This document shows positions 50,765 to 63,633 of a stretch of 64,000 nucleotides of DNA, piece after piece. Within the stretch, counting starts at the first letter, position 1. Each line of letters opens with the position of its first letter. The translations under genes and the position numbers were made by a program. Under the pieces are notes generated by a model. The model searched no databases and was not told the DNA's origin. It saw only the letters and a program-made list of their open reading frames with translations. This DNA comes from CAVOHU01 sp963843385 (GTDB lineage Bacteria > Acidobacteriota > Vicinamibacteria > Vicinamibacterales > JAKQTR01), in NCBI GenBank assembly GCA_963843385.1, contig CAWJJY010000006.1, positions 1 to 64,000 of the forward strand, read 5' to 3'.

Positions 50765-53313
50765 CTACGGTTTGGCTCGATCCGCGGGGCCGTCCAGCAC
50801 TTCACGTACCTTGCGGGCCAGCGAGTCCGGGGTAAACGGCTTGTACAAGAACGCCAGCCCCGGTTCCAGTACCTCCATGCTGCACGATGGCATCGTCTGT
50901 ATAGCCTGAGACATAGAGCGTCCGGCGGCACTGGTTCTGGCGGGCAATCTCCCGAGCCACGTCGCGACCGCTCATGCCGGGCATCACGACGTCGGCCAGC
51001 AGCAGGTCCACGGGCCTGCTCTGCTGCCCGATGATTCTCAAGGCCTCGTGCCCGCTGGCGGCGGTGAGGACGACATATCCCTTGGCGGTGAGGGCTCGCT
51101 GCCCCAGGCGGCGGACGATGGCCTCGTCTTCCACAAGCAAGATGGTCTCGTTGCCGCGAGGTGCTGAATCCAGGTCGTCATCGCTGCCTGTTTCGCTGTC
51201 CTCCGTGCTCCTGTCCCCTGCCTTGGAGTCGATGGTCGGCAGGTAGATACGGATCGTCGTGCCGCGGTCCGGCTCACTCTCGACCTCGAGGTCCCCCCCG
51301 CTCTGCTTGATGATTCCGTACACCATCGGGAGTCCCAACCCCGTTCCTCTTCCCTCTCCCTTCGTCGTGAAGAACGGCTCGAACATCTTCGCCTTGATGT
51401 CATCCGTCATGCCGCATCCCGTATCGCGCACCCTCAGGCACACCATCGGTACGCGCTGCATATCCGGATGTCCGAGGAAGAAATCATCGCCCAGGGTCGC
51501 GACTTCGGTCTCGAGCGCGAGCGTGCCGCCCTTTGGCATGGCGTCGCGCGCGTTGACCGCGAGATTCATCAGCACCTGTTCGATTTGTCCAGGGTCGACC
51601 TTGACCAGGCACGGCTCTGCGGCCAGCCTGGTTGTCAGCTTGACGTCCTCTCCGATGAGGCGGGTGAGCATGTTGACCATCCTGCCGACAATCCCATTGA
51701 GGTCAAGTATTTGAAGATCGAGAATCTGCCTGCGGCTGAAAGCCAGCAACTGCCGGGTGAGCCCGGCGGCCCGCTCGCCGGCGGACAGTATTTCTCTGAC
51801 GTCTTCCCGCCTCGCGTCATTCTCGGGAAGTCCTTCCATCAGGAAACCGGCGTAGCCGTTGATGGCGGTGAGCAGATTATTGAAATCGTGCGCCACTCCG
51901 CCGGCAAGTCGCCCCACAGACTCCATCTTCTGGGCCTGTTGGAGTTCAGACTGCAGCTTGTCCCGTTCGTCCTCCGCCAGCTTGTGTGCGGTGACGTCTT
52001 TGATGATTCCCAGGATGAAGCGTTGATTTCTTGACACGACTTTGCTGACCGATAGTGAGACGGCAATGATCGCTCCGTCCTTCCTGCGGCCCTGCAATTC
52101 CAGGTCCCGGACATAGCCTCTGGAGTTGACTTCAGACAGCATTCTCGCGCGGTCATCCGGATTGCAGTAGAGACCAAGCTCCAGGGAAGTTTTCCCAATG
52201 ACCTCATCCCTGGGATATCCGAAAACGTCCTCAAAGACCGGGTTGACTTCGATGAGCCATCGTCCAACGAGGCCCAGTAGAAAGCATCCGGTCCGGTTGT
52301 GAACGCCAACCGGAACTTCTCTTCACCTCGCGCAGTTCCTCTTCCGCCCGGCTGCGCTCGGTGATGTCTTCGTAGATGCCCACAATGCCGGAGGGAGCGC
52401 TCCCGGCACCGGTCAGGGGAATCTTGGAGGTGTCGATCACGATGCGGGAACCGTCGGCCTTCTGGAGGGGCTCGATGATGTGGAGCTGGGCCTCGTTGGC
52501 GGAAATGACGGCCTGATCGGCGGCGCGATAGGCCTCGGCCTCGGCTCGGGGCCAGGGAAGTTCGAAGTCGGTCTTGCCCACGATCTCATCCGGAGAGGAC
52601 AGGCCCGCGGCCCTGGCGAATGGTGCATTGCATCCGAGGTATCGGCCCTGACGGTCTTTCCAGAAGACAGACTGGGGGATGGTGTCAAGGATGATCGACT
52701 GCCGGGCGTGCTCTTCGACCGCGCGCTTTCGTTCGATGCTGAGGTTGGTGATGACGCGGGTCATTCGCGCAAGCAGATCGAGGATGTTCGGGATTTGTTT
52801 CTCGTCGATGACGGGCACTTCACGAACCGCTGCGAGATAGTCCTCAACAGCGAACCCGAATTCCTCGGCCTGACGGCGGAACCGCGCCTCGTCAGGCGCT
52901 GCGGTCAGGAACTGGCCGATGAAGAGGTTGGCGACATGGTTGCCTTCGACGATGATCGGAGAAGCGCAGTCGGTCAGGCCGTTCAGGCAGGGATAGATGG
53001 TGTAGGTCTGTCCTTCTTTGAGCTGTAACGCCATCTTCCTGTCGCATTCGAGGCAACGGTCGCAGGTCACGGGATTGACCCGGTGGAACTCCGTACAGAT
53101 GCGCTGCCAGCGGGATGAGCACAGGACATTGGCATCGAGGTCGATGATGGCAACGGGGATCTTGATCAGCTTGTAGTAGGACTCGAAGAGCTGATGGATT
53201 TCTGACGACTTCAGCAGCTCTTCCAGCATCACGGATCCTGGAGGGAGCGTGTCGTCGTAGCGGTAGGATGCCGCGCCCCGACCGTCTGGTTCGGTACTGG
53301 GAATGTCGGCCAT
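50765..53313 (-). pseudogene. PocR-PAS hybrid histidine kinase, three frameshifts
   Basis: About 850 residues. It starts MADIPSTEPDGRG (ATG 53313), then a PocR ligand-binding domain with its cysteine cluster CDRCLECDRKM and YPCLNGLTDCASPIIVEG, two PAS domains (VFWKDRQGRYLGCNAPFARA; AFYWASLDDG and following), HisKA with GGVAHDFNNLLTAI, HATPase (NARDAMPKGG, GTGLGLPMVYGII) and a receiver (LLADVVMPG). Shifts lie near 52320, 52250 and 50885; the last restores EPGLAFLYKPFTPDSLARKV. PocR domains sense small hydrocarbon derivatives such as 1,2-propanediol in known cases. It may act with the adjacent sigma factor. Confidence 0.85.
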
Positions 53314-53833
53314 CTTGGATCTCTCGTCGTCGGAACCGGCGATAAGAACTCCAGTCAGCTGTGGGCACATCCACGCTCTTTCGGCTCGACGCGCGGCAGC
53401 CAGGAAGATTCTACGCTTCTTTCTTCCCGAGCTGCATGAGCAACGGCCGGGATTCTTGCCGAATGCTCGCGGGCGGACGATGCCAAAACAGGCCTGTGGT
53501 AGCGGAGTGGTCCAAGGGCCGCGGCGGGCTCTATTCTGAGATCGACGGCCGGATTCTATCAACCAGGATCGCATTGAATCGGTCCATGAAGCCATATTCG
53601 CGTGAGAACACGACGCTTCCAAGCACCAGGCCAAATGCGCCGACGCTGCTGCCGAGACTCACGCGCTCGAGAACGGCGATGGTCTTCGCCGGATGCTTCG
53701 TCCTGTCACGCGTAGGCGCGGGGTTCCGGCCGCAAGCTGTTGCGCGGGTTGGTGTCGAGCGGGGCTGCGAGGCGGGGACTTGAGGGCCGCAACGCGGGCC
53801 CGGGGATGTGTCGCAGTCAGGATTCTCAGAGCA
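53314..53833. other. 520-bp region without a supported gene
   Basis: Between the hybrid kinase and the nucleotidyltransferase. The only coding-like trace is on the minus strand at about 53530-53710, a frame reading AVLERVSLGSSVGAFGLVLG then SVVFSREYGFMDRF, but it has no convincing start or ribosome site. It may be the remnant of a small gene. No repeat or promoter stands out. Confidence 0.35.
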
Positions 53834-54419
53834 TCATTCCTGAGGCGGCGCTTCCCCAAGCGCGCGCTCAAGCAGGTCCGAAACGCCGAGAATCCCTGCG
53901 CCATCGCGGAGGTAGTCGCGATCCAGTCTCCGACCCTGGACCCGGACGATGGCCGCGATGTCCCGCCACTGTCGATCCGAGATCTCGCCGCCGCGGCGAT
54001 ACCAGCGCAGTTTCTGCAACAGGATGTCCTCGGGCGGGTGCACGTAGAGGCGACGCCCGTCGCCGAGGTCGACGGGCAGGCGGCGGGCGAGTTGGCGGGC
54101 ATCCAAGGGGGTGCCGCCCGCCACGAACAGGTCCACTTTCAGTTGCGTGGCCCTGGTGAATCAGGTTGGTGCTCGAGTGATTCCGAATGGCGCGGCGAAG
54201 TGCATCGGCGTCAACGTAGAACTCTGCCGAGAGCGCAGCCACCAATGCCTCGACATGCCGTTCCTCGAGCGCAACCACGATGTCGATGTCGACCGTCGAG
54301 CGGGGCTCTCCGGCGAACGAGCTGGCGATCGACCCTCCGATCGTGTGCAGGATGTCCATCGCGTCGAGATGGCGCGCGACGAGAAGTGCCGTCTCGATCG
54401 GATCGATGAGTCCTGTCAC
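53834..54419 (-). pseudogene. nucleotidyltransferase (AbiEii/MNT-like fold), one frameshift
   Basis: About 195 residues. The N-terminal frame has HTIGGSIASSFAGEPRSTVD and IDIVVALEERHVEAL, the GG/GS and DxD signature of minimal nucleotidyltransferases. At about 54152 a GGG run read as GG restores HQATQLKVDLFVAGGTPLDA and then VHPPEDILLQKLRWYRRGGE, the typical C-terminal half. The GTG start at 54419 overlaps the stop of the small upstream gene by 4 bp, so the two are coupled. Such pairs can be toxin-antitoxin-like or phage-defence modules. Confidence 0.82.
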
Positions 54420-54682
54420 CGGGTGATCACCCCGGCCGCATCGGGGTACGCCCGGCGTGCCAGATCCGGTCCCAGAACGATGACGGCGACCCGCAGGAAG
54501 TGCTCGCGCGACGAAGCGTCGGGATGGCGATGCTTCACCCCTGCGAAGGTCATGGCGTAGGCCGCGCGCGTCAGGCCCGTCACCATCGCGGCCTTCTGAG
54601 CGGCTGACATCCGCCGCCACGATTCGATCAGCCTGCGCTCGATTTCCGGTGAGGTGTCAAGGTTGAACGACGTCTGCGTCAC
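54416..54682 (-). CDS. small partner protein of the nucleotidyltransferase
   Basis: An 88-residue helical protein: SPEIERRLIESWRRMSAAQK then MVTGLTRAAYAMTFAGVKHR, then REHFLRVAVIVLGPDLARRA. No named family is recognised, but proteins of this size and pattern often precede a minimal nucleotidyltransferase, with a 4-bp overlap as here. A joint role, for example substrate or inhibitor of the transferase, is inference. It begins 33 bp after the TonB receptor stop. Confidence 0.7.
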   Translation of the reverse strand: MTQTSFNLDTSPEIERRLIESWRRMSAAQKAAMVTGLTRAAYAMTFAGVKHRHPDASSREHFLRVAVIVLGPDLARRAYPDAAGVITR

Positions 54683-54715
54683 GCCGGCGATTATAGCAGC
54701 GCGGCCAGGCCCGGG

Positions 54716-57428
54716 TCAGAACGTGAAGCGCAGGCCCGCCGCAGGGTTCGAGGATCGGTCCACGGTGCCGGCCAGCCGAAGTTCGGACCCGACATCTCGG
54801 TCACGGACGTTGCCGCCCCGAAGTTGGCGAGGTTCAAGACCTCGAGGAGGAGGCTCACCTTTCCGCGGCCCGGCACGCGGAGCGCCTGTTCGATTCTCAG
54901 GTCGAGGATGCTCGTGGCGTCGAGCCGCCGCGCTCCCCTGGGTTCGACCCGGACGCGGCTCCCTCCCCCTCCTTGCAGCAGAGGGCCCACCCGCACCCAC
55001 CGGCACCATGGGTTGCCCGTGACGTACCTGTAGACCGCGCTCACGTTCATCCCGCCCCAGAGCGGAATGTGGCTGGTCCCGAGCAGTTTGACTTCGTGCG
55101 TCGGATCGAAAAAGAGGCGCCCGTACGCGTTGATGAGGAGGTTCGGGTTGTTGTAGTCCCCGGGGCTGCCGATGTCCCCGAGACCTGCATTCGTACCGGC
55201 CTGGTTGCCGACGTTGCCCTCCGACCTCGACCACGTGTAGGACGCCTGGAACTGGCCGAACCTCGTGCCGTGCGACCGCACCACGACCTGCGCCGCGTGG
55301 TAGCGGCGGCTCGCGCCTGGCGGGTTGGTGTAGAGCCAGGGACTGCCGTCCGAACCTTGCCAAGCGTAGACGGCGAGCGGTCCGCCGTCGTCTGCGGTGC
55401 CGGCGACGCCGTCTGGCCCGGGGTCGGTCCTCGTCGTGGGAGTGAACAGCGTGCCGGGATCGACCAGGCCCATGAAGTCCCGAAACCGGCGCCGGATGTA
55501 CTGCACCTGCACCGACACGCGGGCCGAAATCTGCCGTTCGGCTCCGACCATCACCTCGTCGACGTGCGAGTGGCGGATGTTCGGATCGATCAGCGTAGCC
55601 ACCCTGCCCCCGCGCTCCGGAACAACTCGACGAACTGGTTCGGCCCCACCGACCTGAACCGTGACATAGAGTGGCCAGTTCGAGGAGTCGGCGTCCGCGA
55701 CGCGCTGCGCGAAGACGGGGTCGACGTATCTGCCCGACGTGCGCGCGCAGCACCGTGCGGTGGTCGGCCCCCACGTCGAAGGCCGCTCCGATTCTCGGCG
55801 ACAACGCTCGCGGTGGCGAAGATGCTCTTGTGCCCCGGGATGCTGCCGTCGCCGAAATCCACACGCACGCCGGGAAGCAGTGTCAGCCGGCTTGCGACCT
55901 GCCACCGGTCGCTGAGGTATGCGCCGGTCCTGCCGGTGTCACTCGTCTCCGACCCGCCCGGCCAGATGACGGCCTGGTTCGGGGCGCCGTCGATGTCCCG
56001 GAAGTAGAGCCCGCCCGGGTAGTTGGACGCATCACACGGCGCGTGCGATCGAATTCGACTCCGGCCTTCAGCTCGTGTGTGCCCGCCAGCCCCCCGAGCG
56101 TGTGCGTGAGCGACAGGGAGCCGGTGTGCCTCTTCTGCGGTGTCTTGCCAGCACTGGTGGAAGTTGCCGGACGACCGGCCCGTCGTAATTTCGAGGTGTG
56201 CCGGTGGGCCGCTGCATGTATTTGGCGGATGCGCCACGACGTTGTTCGACCCGTTGAAGCCTCCGTAACGTCCCTCGACCAGCGTGCGCTCGAAGGGTGT
56301 CCATGTGGCGCGGAGGTTCCAGCTCGTCTCGGGCTTGGTGATATCGGCCAGTGCGGTGTCATCGTACGGACATCCCGAGGTTCGCCGCAGCCTGCCGGTA
56401 CCGGCCGGCCTGCACGAAGCCCTCCAGACGAACGCGCGATGCGGGGGCACTCGATAGCTTCAAGAGATACAGGGAATCGTCCGTCTGCGACACGGCGCTG
56501 CCCGAGAATCCGAACGGACGGTCGTCGAGCGTAGAATGCCTGAAGCCGGCGAATACCCACAGGCGATCCCGAAGGACCGGGAAGCCCGCCTGCAGACTCG
56601 TGTCCCACATGCGGTTGATCCTGCGTGGGCTGATCGCGCCTTGCTGAGCCGCAGACAGCCTGCCGACGTTGGTTCGACACCCACGACGGGTTCGGTGAAG
56701 CAGAATTCGCCGAGCCCCGACAGCCTGTTGCTGCCGGACTTCAGGACGAGGTTGGCCGAGAGGCCCGTGAATCCTCCTGCCGAAGCGCCCGCGCCGACCG
56801 ACGCGACCTGCATCTCCTGCACCCAGTTCTGATCGAACCGCAGAAAGGCCGCCTGCCGCGCGGCTTCCGTGATGTCCAGGCCGTCGGCCGCGATGGCGTT
56901 GCTGCCGGCAGTGCCGCCGAAGGCGACATCGTTCAGCGACGCCAGGCACGAGATTGATGAGCGAGGCCGAGACGCGCGATGGTCGGCAGCTCGCGCAGGA
57001 ACGTCTCGTCGACGCTCTGGCTGGGCGCCGCGCTTGTCACGTCCACCATCGGCGACGGGGCGACAATCCGGACGGTGTCCGACACGGGCCCGACCGCGAG
57101 CGTGAAGTCGACAACGATGGTGCCCCCAGCAGGCAGTTCAATCTGGCCGCGCCGGGCGGTCGTGAACCCCGGCTGCGAGACGGAGATGGTGTAGAGGCCC
57201 GGCGGCGAGCTCGGTGAGGCGGAAGCGCCCCGCCGCGTCGGTCTGCACCTTCCGCTCGCCGCCGATGAGCCGGTCGCCCGACACGACAACGCTCGCGCCG
57301 GCGAGCACGCGCGGACGATGACGTCGCGGACGGTGCCTTCGAGCGCTCCGGCACTCGCCTTGCGCCCACGCCAGGGGGGACGTGATGAGCCCGAGGACCG
57401 CAACGGCGAGAATGGGAGCTCGTCTCAT
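54716..57428 (-). pseudogene. TonB-dependent receptor with carboxypeptidase-regulatory-like N-terminus, many frameshifts
   Basis: Start MRRAPILAVAVLGLITSPLA with a signal peptide, then a carboxypeptidase-regulatory fold (GRFRLTELAAG; PGLYTISVSQPGFTTARRG), a plug (GNSAIA-like NAIAADGL and NLVLKSGSNRLSG) and a long barrel (TLLPGVRVDFGDGSIPGHK; RFGQFQASYTWSRSEGNVGN; INAYGRLFFDPTHEVKLLGT), ending NPAAGLRFTF at 54716. At least eight frame changes are needed. This is the Oar-like or SusC-like outer-membrane protein class common in Acidobacteria. The density of breaks is higher than anywhere else in the window, so real decay cannot be dismissed. Confidence 0.8.
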
Positions 57429-57475
57429 GATCCGCAGTTCCTCTCGGAGGCGGCCTGCGCCGTGCGCGGGTCGGC

Positions 57476-59618
57476 CTAGCGCTTGTCTCGGTTGGTCGGA
57501 ACAACTGGCTCCGGCAGAAAGTGCTCGAGCACCCAGGGCTCACGCTCGGGCCAGCCTGCCGTGAACGCCAGATGCGAGCCGTCGGGGCTTACCGCCAGGG
57601 CCCGCATCCCCTCCTTCTGGTCCAACTCGATCCCGAGGGCCTTGATGCCGCCACCGTCGGCCGCCATCCGCCAGATTCCGCTCGTCGCGCCTCGGTCGCC
57701 GGCGCCCTTCGTCGTCCGCAGGAACCAGATACTGCGGCCGTCGGCGGACCACGCGACCGTGATCGACTCCCTCGAATCCGGGAAACCGCGCGATCTCGCG
57801 CAGCTCCCCGCCCGGTTCGCGAACGACGATCACCCATCGGCTTGTGGGAGGCCCGATGTTCCCGGGCGGTCGGCTGTCCCGGGTATTCATCGCCATGACC
57901 ATCGCGCCGTTCTGGCGGGCCACGTCGAAGAAGCCGCTGATCCTGTTGCCCTTCTCGGTCGTGAACACCGTTTCGGCGAGGCCGGTCCGAACGTCGATGC
58001 GGCGCATCTCCGAGCTGTCGCCGCCCTGCTTGGGGTAGAACACGCTGCGGCCGTCGGGGCTCCAACGCCCCAGGCCGACCGAACTCTCCAACTCCGACCC
58101 GACGACGAGCAGCGGCGCGGTGCCGCCGTTCTGCGGATCGACCAGGTGCAAGCCGAAGCGGCCCTCCGTGTCATAGCCCTTCACGAGCAGTCGGCTCCCG
58201 TCGGGCGACCACATCGGGAGAATCAGAACCCGCATCCCGGTGGCGATGGTCCGCTGCGTGGTGCGCGTGAGATCGCGCAGGCCGATCGAGGCGTGCGTCC
58301 TGACGGCCACCTCGGCCAGGAAGGCCAATGTGCGCCCGTCGGGGGAGAAGCTCGGCCCCATGTTGGACCCGATGAAGCTCCTCGCAGCCCCGACCGGCTC
58401 GCCTTCGGGCCGCCCGTCGGCACCGATGGTGACGGTGTAGACGTCCACCAGCCCGGTCTGCCGCGAGTAGTGATAAGTGCCATCGGAGGCGACGCCGAGA
58501 ACCGAAACGATGCGGCCCATGTCGGGATAGAGGAGCCGGGGTGGACCACTCTTCTTGCCGCCGTTCATCGGTACGCCCCACAGGCTGGTGCTCCCGGTGC
58601 GGTCGGTGACAAAGAGCACGTAGTCGCCGCGAGCCGACCAGGCCGGGAGCCTGCCGTCCCACCCGTCGTCGAGGAGCGCCATCGTTGCGCCGCTGCGGGT
58701 GTCGACGAAGAACAGGCCGCGCGAGCCGTCGGCACGCGTCGGCGCGTCGAACACGGCCCAGCGCCCGTCGGCGGACAGCGTCGCGTGCATCGAGGGGGTG
58801 GGGAGCGTGGCGATCTGGCTGGCCGATGGGATCTCCGGATTCACCGTGAGCAGTGTCGCGCGCCGGTCGGCGTGCTCAACCTGCACGAGAACCTGGTCGC
58901 GGGATGGCCACTCTACGCTGGAGATGACGTCACCCGATCCGACGCTGAAGATCGTCGTCGCGGGTCCTCCCTGCCGCGAGAGCCGCAACTCTGTCCCGTT
59001 CTGCCCGTTCCGCCACTGCGTGATGACCGCGGTGCCGTCGGGCGACGGCACCGCGGTGTCCTGCGAAAGCGCCGCGTCGGCCTTGACGAAGATCCTGCTC
59101 GACTCCGGCGCCGCGATCTCGACGAGGGCAATCCCACCGTCTGAACTGCCGTAGGCCATCAGCCGGCCATCGCCCGATACGGCCCCGAGCATGCCAAACT
59201 CCGCGCCGGCGGGCGGGCGGCTGAATGTGCGCCGGACACCCAGCGTTCTGGCGGCCGGACCGGCGGGAGGCAAAGAGCGGTCGATGGCCAACAGCCGCGC
59301 TCGCGCTGCGGCCACTACGTCAGTCTGTTCGGGGTACTTGCTGATCACGAGCTCGTATTGCTGGCGCGCCTGCTGCTGCCCGAGTTCTTCGAGTGCAAAG
59401 CCCTTGGAGAGCCCCGCGCGAGCCGAGATCCTCTTGTCGGGGCCGTTGGCGGCCTTCTCGAACAGGGCGATCGCGCCGCGCGCGTCGCCACGGGAATTGA
59501 GCAGCACCAGCCCGTCCTGATAGAGCTGGGCCTGGGGCGGAGCCTGGGCCAGCAGGACCAATACCGCGGCAAGCAAGATGACTGCGACGGCGCGTGTGGT
59601 CCAGGCCCGGGTCTCCAT
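57476..59618 (-). pseudogene. exported PD40/WD40-like beta-propeller protein, one frameshift
   Basis: About 710 residues. METRAWTTRAVAVILLAAVL is a signal peptide; a short TPR-like part follows (GAIALFEKAANGPDKRISA), then many PD40 blades such as SFSPDGRTLAFLAEVAV, MWSPDGSRLLVKGYDTEG and RWSPDGRSVFYPKQGGD. The frame breaks near 57770 and continues to 57476 with ALAVSPDGSHLAFTAGWPE. The ATG at 59618 has GGTGGAG six bases upstream. Such propellers are abundant in acidobacterial genomes next to receptors and kinases. Role unknown, probably periplasmic. Confidence 0.82.
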
Positions 59619-59666
59619 CTGCGACTCCACCGCGTATCAGGACCCTCAGTTCCAAGGGCCCCCTGC

Positions 59667-60421
59667 TTACTTCACCACGACATCCATGGCGAACGGCATG
59701 GAGAAGCTCCCCATCTCCGTCTGAGTGGTCTTGCCCCGACCGCTCGTTGTGGTGCATTGCACTTGCACCGATCCGTCGAACACCAGCCGCCAACTGGTGT
59801 CGGAGGTTCTCGTCAGAGTCTTGGCCCCGGTGTAGCCGGTTGCACCGTAGCGCAAGAACACGTTCGTCAGTGTCTGTGTCCCGAGAGATGTGAGTCCGGC
59901 CACCGGCGTGAAGTTGATCGTGCCTCCGAAAGCGGTGAGGACTTCTCCGACCGGCATCCCCTTGACGCCATTGGAGTACTGCGTCGCGTTGAAACGGAAG
60001 TCCACCAGGTTCGCCGGAATCGAAGTGTTCTTCGGCAGGTAGCACGGCGTCGCGCCGGCGGTACCAGCAGGCACACCAACGGACTCATCGAACTGGAACA
60101 CCATCTGCCTCGCCCCGGATACGAGGTTGATGTCGATGCCGCCCAGGCTGTTGATGAACGCGCCCTCGATAGTGGTTCTTCCACTCGCCACGTAGATTCC
60201 CGAGTAGCAGACCCCGTCCTCGCCGACGAGCCCATCGCACATGACGTTGGGCAGGTTCGACGGCAGGAACGTCGCGTCTAGCGGCACCGGTACGTACGGC
60301 GCGGGCTTGCCCTTCTGCGTAGCGCTCGCCGATTGCGGCAGCACGTCGTCGAGGCCCCCAGCATGAACAGCATGATTCCCAGCGAGGCGACTCGAACGAA
60401 CAACGTCATCGTCTTGTGCAT
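59667..60421 (-). pseudogene. exported protein of unknown function, frameshift in the signal region
   Basis: About 250 residues. The start MHKTMTLFVRVASLGIMLF (ATG 60421) is a signal peptide in one frame; one base off near 60345 leads to the main frame VLPQSASATQKGKPAPYVPV onward, ending SFSMPFAMDVVVK. Segments NVMCDGLVGEDGVCYSGIYV and NVFLRYGATGYTGAKTLTRT suggest a beta-rich secreted protein with two cysteines. No family is recognised. It lies 48 bp before the PD40 gene. Confidence 0.65.
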
Positions 60422-60562
60422 GTCCGGCTCCTCTGGACATCCGGGGCGGGCCGGGGGGTCACCGTGGTTGTTGACCGCGCGATTCCCGCCATCGTTCGTA
60501 TCGCCGGTGCCAGGGAGACGCTACCTCCGCGTCGTCTCGCCGGGGTCAGGCCAGCGCAAACG

Positions 60563-60580
60563 ATTGTCAACAATTGTCAA
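60563..60580. promoter_or_regulatory. ATTGTCAA direct repeat, possible operator
   Basis: ATTGTCAA occurs at 60563-60570 and 60573-60580, a 10-bp period, forming the palindrome ATTGTCAACAAT. On the minus strand this gives two TTGACAAT words that could serve as -35 elements of the exported-protein gene at 60421. The 296-bp gap 60422-60717 has no other feature. Confidence 0.35.
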
Positions 60581-60717
60581 TGCACCTTGCCTGTTCTTCT
60601 TCAGCGACGGGATAGGCGTCACGGAGCCGGAACGATCGCTCGACCTCTGCCTGGCTTCGAACACCCTCCCGTCCGGCGCACGGGATCTGGGCGGGCGAAG
60701 GCGGATCGTCGTTCCCT

Positions 60718-61404
<687 letters not shown>

Positions 61405-61408
61405 CGCG

Positions 61409-63458
61409 TCATCCCTCCTGGTCCTTCTGGCCGCCGGGAAACACGAGCCGGAACCGGCTGCCGGCGCCCGGCGTGCTCTCGAGTTCGACGCAGCCGCCGT
61501 GGGCCTCGACGATGTGCCTCACGAGGAACAGGCCGAGGCCGTATCCGCCTTTCCCCAGCGCCTGGCCACTGCGGTAGAAGCGATCGAAGATGCGGGCCTG
61601 GTCGGCCGGATCGATGCCGACGCCCTGGTCGGCGACTTCGAGGACCACCGCCCCGTCCCGCCGCGCCAGCGCGACCGAGATCTCCCGGGCGTCTCCCGAG
61701 TACTTCGCGGCGTTGTCGAGCAGGTTCACGACCGCTTCGGCCACCGCGGCACGGTCGTGGGCGACGTCGGGCAGGTCGGGCTCGAGCGACTCGCGCAGCG
61801 TGAAGCCCCGCCCCCGGAGATACGCGCCGTAGTCGTCTAGCGTCTCCTGCACGACCGCGTCGAGCGGTCCGCGCTCGAGCGCGTAGGTCCGATCGCCGCG
61901 GTCGACCCGCGAGAAGCTCAGCACCCGGTCGATGAGCGTGGTCAGGCGGTCGGTCTCGCGCGTAATCACCCCGCAGAACCGCTGGCGCTCGGCATCCGGG
62001 GGCACCGGCTCGGACTCCAGCGTCTCGGCGCACACGCGGATCAGGGTCAGGGGCGTCTTCAACTCGTGGGACACGCCGCTGACGAGATCGGCGCGGAGCC
62101 GGTTCGTCTCCCGCTGCCGCGCGGCGTCTCTCTCGAGCAGCAGCACGCCGATCGCGAGCACGCCGAGCGTCAGCAGCGTCGAGCCCGCGAAACTCCACGT
62201 CGGCCAAGCGGCTGCGCCATCGGTGCCAGCCGGCGCCGGCCGGGACGACAAGCTGGAACCCGGAGAGGAGGGCCGGAAACGGAACGGCCTGGGCCTCGTT
62301 CGCGCGCTGTGGCGCCTCCGGAGGCGCTGCCGCGGCCGAATCACGCATCGCCGGCTCCGCCAGCCACGTTCGAGGTCGGCGGCGGTCGGCGAAGGAGGCG
62401 CTCCTGCAGCCATGCGCATGTTGACCGGAATGCCGACGGCAGGGCCGTCCGGGACGAGACGTGTGAGGAGCACGTGGAACGCCGCCGCCGGCGTCGAGCG
62501 CAAGCGGAGAGCGTCTCGCCGTAGCGCACGGACGACTGGTGCAGGCCGCGCTCGTCGAGCGCCCGCGCGAGCCGGCAGTCGTCGAGAAACGCGGTGGAGG
62601 ACCGGGTCGCGACGGTGCGCCCCAGGACGCCTTCGAGCGCGCCGGCGAAGATAGTCCGACCTCGTTGGCGCCGAGAGACCACCGACCGGAGACCAGTGCC
62701 CGGTAGGCCGCGTCGACCATCTCCCGGGTTTCGACGTCGAAGTCAAGGGCCTTCAGTTCGACGGCGCCCACGAGTCCGAACGGCTGATTGGCGAGATCGC
62801 GCTCGTCGCCGTGCGAGCGGATGAGCGCGACCCAGACGCGGCGCGCGGCGGCGGTGTGGCCAAGCTTCGCATGGCATCGGGCGAGCCTCGCGAGGGCCAG
62901 GGCCTTGACCCGCTCCGGTCCGGGCAGCGCCGCGCATCGCTCGTACAGCGCAGCGGCCGCGCCGTACTGATCCTCCGCCAACTCGAGGCGCTCCGCCCGG
63001 TCGAAGTTCTCGGCGAACTCTGCGCCACGCGCGTCACCTGGAACGGGTGACCGCAGAACGGGCAGCGGGTTCTGGAGGAACGGATAGCGCGGACCTGAGG
63101 AGTCGAGGACGAACACCGACGCTGCGAGAGGATGCCGCTCGACGACGGCTGCCGCCAGCTTGCGCGCGCCGTCCATGCGTTCCACCGATTGGGGTTGCAG
63201 GACCAGGGTGGCAAGGCGAAGCAGGTCCGGATCCCGCAGGCACGCGATGGCCCCCGAGAGCAACCGGCCTTCAACCTCGCTGGCAAGCGTGGTCGACGAC
63301 AGCAGGCGGTTGCTGGCTGTGAGGTAAGGGATCGCGCGACCTTGTCGGTCGACCGACTGCCACGAAAGGGCAAGCAACACCAGCGACGGCGCGACGATGG
63401 CCGCCAAGTAGACCAGAACGGTGCGCCGCCTCCCGGGGACGAGGTCGCGACGGACCAT
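61409..63458 (-). pseudogene. membrane sensor histidine kinase, at least three frameshifts
   Basis: About 680 residues. The N-terminus MVRRDLVPGRRRTVLVYLAA has a membrane helix, then a periplasmic region of about 350 residues with TPR-like helices (AAALYERCAALPGPERVKAL), a second helix (LLTLGVLAIGVLLLERD), HisKA with LVSGVSHELKTPLTLIRVC, and HATPase (NLLDNAAKYSGD, VADQGVGIDPADQARIF, GGYGLGLFLVRHIV). Breaks near 62655, 62515 and about 62380 fall in the periplasmic part. The ATG at 63458 has GGAGGTCC upstream. It pairs with the response regulator that follows. Confidence 0.85.
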
Positions 63459-63633
63459 TCGCTGGACCTCCGCCAGACGCCGCGCGTCACCCGGAGAACA
63501 CCGCCTCCGGGCTGATGGATAAGATGCAGGTGCGATTGGCTGGCTGACGGTACTGCCGTGCGTGGCCGCGCGTCAACTGGAATGCGCGGTGCTTCCTGTA
63601 TCCGCACGCTCACGGCCGGGCGAGGTCGCACCA

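Noticed and set aside
53490..53560. tRNA-Ser-like sequence (GCGGAGTGGTCCAAGGG)
   Set aside because: Only the D-arm-like part matches; no anticodon stem, T-loop or acceptor stem could be paired.
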